From contig OX387606.1 in assembly GCA_947568835.1 (NCBI GenBank), forward strand, positions 22,793,225 through 22,857,224: DNA of 64,000 bases, in the 5' to 3' direction. Shown here one piece after another: positions 22,601 through 32,110 of the stretch. Each line of letters begins with the position of its first letter. Position 1 is the first letter of the stretch. The notes beneath the pieces are model-generated. The model did no database searches and was not told the origin of the DNA. It saw only the letters and a list, made by a program, of their open reading frames with translations. This DNA is from Protonemura montana. Taxonomy: Eukaryota > Arthropoda > Insecta > Plecoptera > Nemouridae. The position numbers and the translations under genes were made by a program.

Positions 22601-25115
22601 ATAAACACGACTTCAAAATGGGACAATGCATTCTGCTGTAAACTGTCCAAACCCCAGCCACTGTCGTCCAATATTATCGTAATTTAAGTTCTTGTAATTT
22701 AAGTTGATCTACAGGCTGTAGTACCAGTACCAGTACCAGTACTAGTAGTCGCTCACCTAAACTTACGTTACATCTTCCTCCGTCATTTATCGATCTTACT
22801 CTCTAGTTTATTAATTTATTATTTATTTCGTTTTTTTCCAAAGAAATAACTGCAATTTGCATGTTAAATACAAGTGGCAGAGAAAATATTAACACTATTT
22901 ACCCTAACTATCTTCTATTACTGATTCTAACATCTTTCTTCTAAAATTTTTAACATCATATGCAGTCTCTTCTATAATCATTTTTTTATTCCATTCCAAT
23001 CTTTACCCACTCTACTTAAAAATGCGTAAGTGCCTGTGTCGTTCTTCATATTTTTTATAACAACATTATCTTCTCGTTCTCTTCGGCACCCAAACTTCTC
23101 CTTAATGTGTTTCTGTGATAAGTTCATCTTCAACTAAACCAATACTATGACTGTGTAGGTACCAGTAACAACCAAATAATACAGCACAATACAACACAAA
23201 TTAATGCAACGAATAAAATAATTGTATAGCTTTAATCTACTCATCATTAATGATCAATATAAGTATTGCAAAAATCAATTTATTTTCATAAAAAATAAGT
23301 GAGTAACAAAAAATAATGAAATAAAATTCAGTCAGCACTTGCATTAAGTTGACTGCAAACCTCACCTCGACTGTCGTCAAGTACGGCTCCTCCACGTTCC
23401 GGTCCTGGTCCTGAAGATATTCCCGCAGGAAGCCGGAAACAGCACGCTGATCGTCACCCAGCGGATCTCGCTGCTCGTTCACCAGGAAGCACTGGAACTC
23501 CTGGAGCGAGACGCTCGTTCCGTTCTCCGAGTAGGAAGGGAAGAAGTCAAAACATTCTCGAAACACCTGCAACACCGATCTAGCCCTGTCACGTCTAGCC
23601 CTGTCAGACACAGTTACAGTCACAACCAGCTGCGACGTCTAGCTCTGGTTCTCAATGCGATTCCAGGTTATGTGCACCCAGATGACATCACTCAAGAAAT
23701 ATGCAAAAAGGTCATATTCATTTACAGAGTTCACATTACGCATCAATTGGCTTTTAAAACCAATAACTAGAGTCATGATGAGTGGTGTCTGAATCCTAAA
23801 TTAGGAAGCAGAAGGATCTCAAATAGTATTGCAATACATACAGGATATTTTCCATTTTTTTTTTTTTGTTAATTTCCTTTAAATACACATCTGTGTATAT
23901 TTGTTAATTTTGATTCTTAATTTTGCCCACGCACAAGCGGATAGCTTATGTGGGATTCAATCACATATTTATTTTATTTAGAAACTGTATTAATTGAACC
24001 ATGTTTTGTTGTGTGAATAAATAAAAAACAATTGAACATTTCCAAAATTAATACTAAATGCCAAGTGAAGAAAAATGTCTCCTACACTACCTCCAAGTAT
24101 TACCTCCAACTATTATCTGCTAGTTACTATTACATGCTTCTTGTTTATGTTTTAAACTAGAGCTAAGGCAGGTTTGGAAAAAGTGGACATGAGTATTCCG
24201 TTCTTACCGTCTCATCGAACATGAGCTTTTGGTAGAGCAGAGCAAAGTCGTCAAAGCCGAGCTCGGTTCTTTTCCGAGTGTCGACTTCTTGGAACTTGTC
24301 TCGAAGGACTATCGTTGTGATTTTGCAATTGATCCGAGGTATAAACGACTTAAGATCTTTCAGCGTGACCATCTCTCTGTTATTTTCCATTGTGTAAAAT
24401 TCCCTTCTCAGCCAGCGTTCCACTTGCGAAGGATACGGGGAGTTTATCGTTTCTGGCACTAAGTACCGCAGGCCGCGGATCCACAGTTCACATTCTTTCT
24501 CTGAAAATGCTGTAAAATAAAATAAGAAATTGTGAATTAACTCTTCTAACAAATGTTAACTTTGTCAAGATATCTATTGATAAAATGAGTTTTGAAACAG
24601 TAATATGGATGGCAGTTTTAAGTTAAATGGTAAGTACCAGCAATTGACAGTGTTTTTAGTCGAAATTCTAGCCCATAAGAGACAACAAAACAGCGAGGAT
24701 TTTCCAGTCGTTTCGCTTCTTCTGGCCATTTTTCAAAGTCTTTCGAAAACTTTCCCATTCGTATTTCTTTCACCTCTCTTAAGTCAACTGAAATATAATA
24801 ATGTATTGTATTAAATTACAACTCGAAAATAGATTTAAATTCTTACACTCATTCATGACACTGGATGTAAATTCTAGATGCAACAGGTTGTGAAATCTCA
24901 CCCGATCCTTCATAAGCGCGAGACACATTGGCCGTTCTGGACCAGATTATCTGTCGGGTTTCCCGACGTATCTGCATTGTCTTGCTCTCCGGACGCTTCC
25001 GTGGAAAATACTTTGTGACGACTGTTCCACGCTCCAGCTGGCAGATAATCTGCTCCATTTCAGAGATGAAGCTACTGCAGCTAGAGATCCCATTTGGCAA
25101 GCCCATCATGGCCAT
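16614..25115 (-). CDS. PLCG1: Phospholipase C gamma, N-terminal 763 codons (partial)
   Basis: Cleaves phosphatidylinositol 4,5-bisphosphate downstream of tyrosine-kinase receptors. Exons, 5' to 3': 24902-25115, 24638-24787, 24208-24509, 23366-23566, 22462-22577, 21269-21478, 19996-20419, 18992-19161, 18460-18601, 17257-17438, 16614-16791; all phases fit. The start is [16 protein letters not shown]. Domain order is PH ([20 protein letters not shown]), EF-hands, catalytic X half ([16 protein letters not shown]), first half of the split PH, then N-terminal SH2 ([17 protein letters not shown]) and C-terminal SH2 ([17 protein letters not shown]). The SH3 and catalytic Y half should follow but are not visible at lower coordinates in the window. 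Vertebrate SIEDHCS reads SIEDNCS here, with Asn at a catalytic His position. Confidence 0.96.
16985..17135 (-). mobile_element. 5S-derived SINE fragment, 5S modules only
   Basis: Two units of the 91-bp module (TTTCATCCCTCCAACCTCTC on the plus strand, followed by the 5S-like stretch) without body or tail. It lies in phospholipase C gamma intron 10, between exons at 16791 and 17257. Confidence 0.85.
18092..18150 (+). repeat. Dispersed repeat fragment, partner at 53130-53185
   Basis: About 50 bp around GCCAAATGACTACTTTACCG and AAAAATGGAGTATGCTACTA match 53130-53185 closely. Both are in non-coding DNA. Family unknown. Confidence 0.6.
20455..20695 (-). mobile_element. Composite SINE with tRNA-like module in its 3' half, copy 1
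   Basis: Minus-strand copy of the element at 34757-35005. The first 120 bp contain TTGTGACGTGATATAGTGTC, then a tRNA-like stretch with an A box (TAGCTCAATGGGTTAGA) and a B-box-like GGGTTCGTGTCCC, then a TTTTGAAACGGTTGTAGTG tail. It lies in phospholipase C gamma intron 6, between exons at 19996-20419 and 21269-21478, beside the 53-bp array. Confidence 0.75.
20706..21245. repeat. 53-bp minisatellite in phospholipase C gamma intron 6
   Basis: Ten units with an exact 53-bp spacing; each contains GGACGTTTAACATTAGC, then TGTGACTCTGACTAAACC, then TGTAAACCCAATGGCA. Units differ by one to three bases. The array ends about 24 bp before the acceptor-proximal exon end at 21269, so its length changes would act close to a splice donor. 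A single diverged unit is at 38328-38370. Confidence 0.95.
22723..22746. repeat. ACCAGT microsatellite
   Basis: Four units of the hexamer, with the last one changed to ACTAGT, in phospholipase C gamma intron 4. Confidence 0.8.
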
Positions 25116-26291
25116 GATGGGGCAGCTGCCGAGTATGTTATGTGTTTCTAGAAGTCAAATTGAAGATAAGCGTCATCCACTAATTTAGCAATTAATGGCA
25201 AGTCAGGCTCTTGATGATAAAATGGAATAGCCTGTTTAACCTTATCAAGCTGTCACTGTCAACTTACCAGAGGACCTAGTTTCTGAGGAAAAATTACCAA
25301 CTTACCTATAGATTATCCGATTTATAAGAAAATGACAGTATATTGGATCCAACATAATCAACGTCTGAATGTGACATCAACAGTTGCATGTTCCAACAAA
25401 ATGAATTCAACCCGGAAAATAATTCACGACTAACAATCTAAACCACCCAATGCTCGACCCAAAGCTCGACCAATCTGATTCCGATTGACGTCGGGCCCGA
25501 TCGCTATGTGCACGCGTATTGGAGAGCAGTATTGCTATGTACACACACGCTGTATACACGCTTACCAAAATAAAAATCTGTCGCGGAGTGCAAATATATT
25601 TTTTTTGTAAGTTTACCATCTCTGTTGTGCAAAGACCGGCATTCGGGCTCGTTGAGGTAGTCAAAAAGCATATATATGGAATCATTACTGATTCTTGATC
25701 ACAATAACAATAAGGTCGCCTATGATACATGATATACCCATTTAGTTACCCTTTCATTTGGGAATGCACTCTCATTTTTTCGAAAGATAAGCCTCTGCAC
25801 ACTGCACAAAATCGTGATGCAATGTGACATAAAATGATAATAATGTGGTGCAAATTGACGCAATACTAAGGATTGAAATAAAATATTGTGACATTTATGC
25901 GTTATGTCTTCAGTTGCTTTCTCACAATTTAAGCCAAATCATTGTATCTAACAAACTTTTTGTTTGATTGATGTTGCCGTTTAGCAATCCTACTTCATAC
26001 ATTTTGTCTTGGTTGTTCATCTCTATTTTCGGTGTTTGAAATGCGCGCACAAACGACACCCACCCCAATTGCGTCCATTAGCTATTTCTCGACCAATCAC
26101 AACGATGTATTACATGTGGCGTTTGTCCAGTCTTGCTGAGGTTATGTTTGTTAACAAGGCGGCTGATGCAATAATTTTCTCCACACTTATCTTGGCATAT
26201 GACCATTACTACTAGGGTTGTATGACGTCTATCACTTATTAAAGTATATAAAGTTGGTCCAGTATAACTGTTAACTAGTTTAAAACGCAAC
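25116..26291. promoter_or_regulatory. Divergent intergenic region between PLCG and EIF2S2
   Basis: 1.18 kb separate the start codons of two head-to-head genes, so it should hold both promoters. I see no TATA box at a telling distance. Both genes are broadly expressed in animals, which fits a TATA-less shared promoter; that is inference. Confidence 0.5.
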
Positions 26292-29200
26292 ATGACTGAA
26301 GAAGAGTCGGTAAGAATCAAAATAAAATTATCATATTGCTCCTCTTATAGAAGCATGCAATTTTACTGCAGTTGTTAAACCAAAATGTTCAGGCACTTAG
26401 TAGTAAAGCAGCTGTTAACAATGTTTCTGTTCCTGCTTTTTTAGATATTTGATCCTTCGTTGAAGAAGAAAAAGAAAAAGAAGAAGACTACTTTTGACAT
26501 CGATGCCGCACTAGGTGAAGGCAAGGTTCCCGAAGTTGTAGAAAACAACGATACAATTGTTACTGATAAAGAAAATCAAGAGCCGCTGAAAGCTGACAGT
26601 GATAGTAAAAAATTGGATCTTGATGGTAACTACCTTCCGAAACTTTTGTAGGTTTTCTGTCGGATTGGTTCAGGCAATGTAATAATTTCCTATTTTTCCA
26701 GATGGTAACCTCGATTTGGAGAGCTTCGGTAAAAAGAAAAAAAAGAAAAAGAAGCAGTTCAACATGGATGAGCTTGAAACCGCTTTACCAGACGATGGCA
26801 CGAAATCGAAAGAAGACCTCGTAGAATTTGATGTAACTCTAGATGAAACCCAGGCAGAAGAAAATATCGATCTAGCCATGGATTTCTCTGGAAAGAAAAA
26901 GAAGAAGAAGAAGAAAGACTTAGATGAATTAGTAGCTGCAGTCGAGAAAGAAAAGTTCGACAAAGACAATAAAGAAAATGGTTGGTGTCACTTGATTAAA
27001 GTTAATATTCGTAAACAATTTAATTATGAGAAAATGCCAATTCATCAAATCTTAAGCCCTGAACGTTTGAAATTAAATTCGTTTTTCCCAAACATGCTTC
27101 ACTGGGGTGGAAAGCATACCTGAACTCGGTAAGATTCTGGATTGATATCATACCAAGCCTGCTTGCATCACTCGGAAGCCAAATCAGTACCTCGCAGCTA
27201 TACTTCACTATTTTACACTATGACGCTTGCTAGGAAATGGATGCTTTTTGCAGCACTTTCGAGCTATTTTGTTCTGGGAATGTTTTTATTGTAGCACCAT
27301 TTGATACCTATGAGTTGAACTGCCGCAAATAATTTATGTATTTGTCCAAAGAGTGGTGGATCCTTCAGTGAAGTCAATCCACTCATATACCGATGCAGTC
27401 CTGTTTTATTATTTAAATGCAAAATAACTTGGCGTGCAGTGGTTTAATGTTGAGTGAAAACACTCAGCCACAGGTGGGTGATGTAAGTGCCACACCGAAA
27501 ACGCAATAGCATAAATAGGTACATTAAATAACTCGAGCAAAATAATTAATTTGAACCAGTTCCTTGCATTTGGTGACAAATAGCAATTTATAAATGTAAC
27601 TAATTAACTAATATTCAATTGATTCTGACTAGCAACAAAAGCCCAAGGTTCTGATCTTTGCATCTGATCTTTGCAACGGACTTATTCAATAGTTCGTGCC
27701 ATTCTTAAATCATCCCTTTGCATCTTACGCAACCATTTATACAACAACAATTCATAATTACACATCAAATAACCATAATCATAAATAATATTATTAACAA
27801 ATTGTTAGCAGTAAGTGATTAGTAAGCTAGACCTTAATGGTCAACCATATTTATGGAAAGCTGTCGATTTTTTAGATAAATTGATTTTCTCTCTTGCAAC
27901 TTTAAAGTTGAGTCTGATCTATCGTCCGATGTTTCTGTAGACCTGGAAGACAGCCAGACCTCGTGGTTTGGCGTGGATCGCGACTACACGTACGACGAGC
28001 TGCTCACGCGCGTGTTCGAGATTATGCGCGACAAGAACCCCGACATGGTCGCCGGCAAGAAGCAGAAGTTCGTCATGCGGCCACCGCAGGTCGTTCGTAT
28101 CGGCACCAAGAAGACATCCTTCGCCAACTTTACCGAGATATGCAAAACGTGAGTAAAGAGTCTGTACTATGGTTGAAATATTATTTAAATTAAAAAACCT
28201 TGCAATGCGCAGGGTATTTTATTTTTATGAACACTAAAACCGTCTTAAAAATTGATGCCCAACGGGGACGGTTCTAGGTCCAAGTAGCTCAATGGGTTAG
28301 AGCAACACCCGCGATAGGTGGAGATCAGAGTTCGAGTCCCCGTTTGGGCATCAATTTTTGAGACGGTTATAGTGTTCAGAATAATAAAAAAGTTAGTACT
28401 ATATTCCCGGAACAAGCAGATTATTTCACGAGCCGTGACGCCATTTTTTGAAAGTGCTAAATTATGAAATTGGGTTATGAGTGTGTTTTCCCTGTTTCTC
28501 ATAAGCGTGATATATATGGGTAAATTATATCTGTGATGGTTCCAAAATCCTTTTCTTTAGCAAAAAATGTAATTTGCAATATTTTTTTCCCTTCAAATTA
28601 CTTTCTGGCGCTACGCTTTCCATTGCAATTTCTCTCTGAAGCAGCTGATCGATTAGTTGATGGAACAGCGGACTTATTTCAGCTAAGTAAGTTTATTCTG
28701 TCGGTAGTTTCAATAAGTACAGTGATCCCAAACTTTTCGATCTAAGAAAGAGACAAGATGTCAATCAGTGAGGCAATTCTGAGATTTTGGTGATAGTCGT
28801 CGATCTATACACTTACTTTTGTTCCATCGCACCCTTGGGCAACAACAAAAGCAGGTGTCAACATCAATGAAAACATTTAGAACAGCCCCACAGAGCCAGG
28901 TTACTCTACTAAACATCGCACCGCTATACACAACATTTCTCTCAGGTTGCATCGGCAGCCGAAGCATCTCCTCGACTTCCTGCTTGCCGAGCTGGGAACC
29001 AGCGGCTCCGTGGACGGCAACTACCAGCTGATCATCAAGGGCCGGTTCCAGCAGAAGCAGATCGAGAACGTGCTGCGCCGTTACATCAAGGAGTATGTGA
29101 CGTGCCACACGTGTCGCTCACCGGACACTATCTTGCAGAAGGACACGCGACTGTTTTTCCTGCAGTGCGAGACTTGCGGGTCGCGGTGCTCTGTCGCCAG

Positions 29201-29900
29201 CATCAAGTCTGGATTCCAGGTACGTTGCTAGGTGCCGGACGTTTGCGGCACGCTCGAAACACCGTGTGCTTCAAGACGTGCACAGCGGTGGCTGGGGAGT
29301 TACTTGTAGTAGCCACTGATCTCAAATAACTTGGATAGAGCCTAGGATCTAGCGAGCTGATCTCAAATAACCTGGAAAGAGCATAGGATCCAGCCAGCTG
29401 ATCTCAAATAATCTGGATAGAGCAAAGAATCCAGCCAACTGATCTTAAACAACCTAGATGGAGCATAGGATCCAGCCAGCTGATCTCGAATAACCAGGAT
29501 AGATCATAGGATTCAGTCAGCTGATCTCAAATAACCTGGATAGAGCCTAGGATCTAGCCAGCTGATCTCAAATAACCAGGATAGATCATAGGATTCAGTC
29601 AGCTGATCTCAAATAACCTGGATTGAGCATAGAATCCAGACAGCTGGTCATTTACTGCAGCTATGGATGTACACAAAGATGTTAGATATAAAAATCAAGA
29701 ATCTTTACAAAAAATGCAGTGGCAAGATGAGTTCTTGACTTAGATGTAAGATGAGTGATTGATCAGCTGGACTGTCTCCATCAAAGCTGGGCCTGCCTAT
29801 GTAAGGTCCGCGTGAAATGTTTCCACGCGGCCTGACATTTGTTTCTTCTCCGCAGGCCGTCACCGGGAAACGCGCAGCCATCCGCGCCAAGACCGCCTGA
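26292..29900 (+). CDS. EIF2S2: Translation initiation factor eIF2, beta subunit
   Basis: Subunit of the eIF2 complex that delivers initiator Met-tRNA to the 40S ribosome. Exons 26292-26309, 26445-26625, 26702-26980, 27941-28148, 28946-29219 and 29856-29900 give 334 residues, close to the human length, with all phases fitting. Three blocks of eight lysines (two in exon 3, one in exon 2) match the K-boxes that bind eIF5 and eIF2B-epsilon. The core follows: [20 protein letters not shown] and [19 protein letters not shown]. The C-terminal zinc ribbon has CHTC and CETCGSRC, and the protein ends [11 protein letters not shown]. Exon 1 encodes only MTEEES. Intron 4 holds a tRNA-like SINE pair and intron 5 a 41-bp minisatellite. 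Poly-A signal candidates are near 30130 and 30167. Confidence 0.97.
28226..28385 (+). mobile_element. tRNA-related SINE 3' halves in inverted pair
   Basis: 28281-28353 folds as a tRNA-like cloverleaf. GTCCAAG at its start pairs with TTTGGGC at its end, with an A box TAGCTCAATGGGTTAGAG and a B-box-like AGTTCGAGTCC. The tail to 28380 reads ATCAATTTTTGAGACGGTTA. Immediately upstream, 28226-28275 is the same tail in reverse orientation, so the region forms a hairpin. It lies in EIF2S2 intron 4. Position 33 of the anticodon loop is G rather than U, so I do not call a functional tRNA gene. Confidence 0.75.
29315..29655. repeat. 41-bp minisatellite, array A
   Basis: About eight units of a 41-bp motif; each contains CTGATCTCAAATAACCTGG, then ATAGAGCATAGGATCCAGCC. 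It lies in EIF2S2 intron 5. The same unit forms a second array at 50795-51290 in the carbonic anhydrase gene. Confidence 0.93.
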
Positions 29901-30284
29901 GTGCAGACGCAATGCCGCTCGTCCTGGCACTGAGATCGCATTAGGACCGCGCCAAACAAGTGATCAAAATTCTCAGTTGTTTCAAACAAGTATTCAATTT
30001 ATTGTTAACACTTTTCTAGTAAATATACGTTTCCTGCTGGTCATAGTTGGTAACTATAAGTAGTGTTCCGTGCACCTAACCTTTTTTGTGGATGTCTGAC
30101 TTTGGATTGAGTAGGTATATTGCATTGCTAATAAAACAAATGATTCTATAAAAAATACATAACACAAATAAATTGTTGTCTATTGATTAAAAACGCACCT
30201 ATGTTCATTCCGTTCCCGTAACCAATGATAATGATTTGTAATGACATTTAATGGCTACCCGTCAACTGACCACAAACTCCTACC

Positions 30285-30410
30285 AACACTAAATCGACCC
30301 GTCATGTCATTTGCGCCATCTGTGTGGAATGGGGCTGACAACCAAACACATCCGTAACCCTCAGACAGTTAAAAATAAATGTCATGGAATCATCACATAA
30401 GAAAGCCGAT
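30285..30410 (+). mobile_element. Decayed LINE fragment of the same family as 5870-11055
   Basis: The stretch matches LINE ORF2 DNA at about 10040-10155: for example CTGTGTGGAATGGGGCTGAC here versus CTGTGTGGGGTGGGGCTGAC there. Several small gaps break the frame, so it is an old non-coding relic. Confidence 0.75.
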
Positions 30411-30618
30411 TTTAGAAGCTCTGTCAGGCAATGTCAGCGTCTCCATGGCTACCAAAATTTAAATCTACCATTGAACCTGATATCGTTCGTTTCGACTGTA
30501 GGTTTTTTTATCGATGCTCATATGCTTGATAATATTTCTTGTTTTATAAGTTGGCAACAAAAATCTAGAGTGTATCTATGGCAGCCCATAAGGATGGAAT
30601 ATCTGTGACGGCTTTATC

Positions 30619-31255
30619 TGTGACAACCGAACGGTTTGGCACCGGTTCTCGTGAGATCACCGAAGTGAAGCAAAACTGCGCTGGGTCATGTATTGGATGA
30701 GTGACCATCATACACATGACCAGTTCTGTTCGGGAGAGATGTTGGAGGGATGAAAGTTAAGCAACACTGCGCTGGGTCAGGTATTGGATGGGTCACCCAT
30801 CCACCCATCCCACCCATCATACACATGACCAGTTCTGTTCGTGAGAGAGGTTGGAGGGATGACAGTTAAGCAACACTGGGCTGAGTCAGGTATTGGATGG
30901 GTGTCCATCATACACATTACCAGTTCTGTTTGGGAGAGAAGTTGGAGGGATGAGAGTTAGTACATGAATTTAATTCGCCTTGCTCGTAACCTCTCGACAG
31001 CATGGATTTTTGGAGGAATTCTGTTGTTCGCGTTGTACCGTCCTTCGGAAGGGACGTTAAGCCAATGGTCCTCTTGGTGTTCTTCGACAGGAGTAGGCTA
31101 TGTGCCAGCACCAGGTTTCTCCTCATCCCTTCTAAGCTAGCTTAGGTTTATCACCATCCTCATCATCATCCACTCAATCACTGACGCCATTAGACCAGTG
31201 CCACATGGCCAGATGTCAAAACAGTGCGTCGTTAAACACCACAAATCAATTTTAT
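30619..31255 (+). mobile_element. 5S-derived SINE, copy with head, three 5S modules, body and tail
   Basis: The head ACCGGTTCTCGTGAGATCAC resembles 5S rRNA just before box A. Three GTTAAGCAACACTG-type modules follow (one with GTGAAGCAAAACTG), separated by the ACCAGTTCTGTTCGGGAGAG linker. The body includes CGCCTTGCTCGTAACCTCTC and CGTACC/GTCCTTCGGAAGG stretches. The 3' end reads CAGTGCGTCGTTAAACACCA followed by CAAATCAA. This is one of the two most complete copies in the window. It lies between EIF2S2 and ADCK5, which point towards each other. Confidence 0.88.
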
Positions 31256-31445
31256 CTGTGGCAGCCTTTGTCCCTTGAGGATTGAATAATAGATAGAATG
31301 TCTGTGACAGCTTTATCTCAGTTTGACCTCATAAGTGGTCACGTGTACCTTCCTAAAAAATGATTGGTAGTCAGCTATAGACACTTTTGATTTGTTGTGT
31401 CAATACCAGTCCAAATAGAGCCTATACTTGGGACATCTAAAGTCC

Positions 31446-31474
31446 TGTACTGTACTGTACTGTACTGTACTGTA
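31446..31474. repeat. CTGTA microsatellite
   Basis: About six tandem CTGTA pentamers in intergenic DNA. Confidence 0.9.
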
Positions 31475-32110
31475 GTGATCTGTTAAGGCCAGCCTCCCAG
31501 ACTGCTGTATGATTTCTGAGATGTGGAGGTACGAGTGATTCAGTGCGTGTGAGCCATGAATTGAGACATGTCGGGAGCTCTACCACAAGCTTGTAAAACT
31601 CCGACATAAAACCGCAAGAGCAGCAACTTCAAGTGGTCGAACCTGCAAAGAGCAAACGCAGACTGGTAAGCAGGTGAAACCAGAGATATTTTCATATAAA
31701 GGCACTCATGCAAGCTTGATTGTTATATTGATATGCTACATGCATTGTTATTACTTGATTGCTATATATGCTACAAGGGTGATTGCTATATTCATATCAC
31801 ATTTCGGTTGTTAATGAGATAAATATGTAGGACAGTTTTTGTGTTATACGATATTGTCTTCAAGTTTTGCCCACTCATCGATGCTAAATTTCTCATTAAA
31901 GGATTACTTGACTGTAGTTGATGCACATGCACTTTAAGTTAAGTTCGAAACAGATTCTTTCAAACTGTCGACCAGGAAACATCGGTTCGAGTTCTGGCTG
32001 GAGTCTGGTATATCTCGTTACACGTTGACTATTGTTCCAAATCTTAGATTCATTTCTTTTCTTAGATGCTGTTATTCTTTCACTGAGCATTGTACTTATC
32101 AAAATTAACT

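Noticed and set aside
28281-28353. Functional tRNA gene
   Set aside because: The fold is tRNA-like but the anticodon loop lacks the invariant U33, and the same unit occurs with a shared SINE leader and tail elsewhere.
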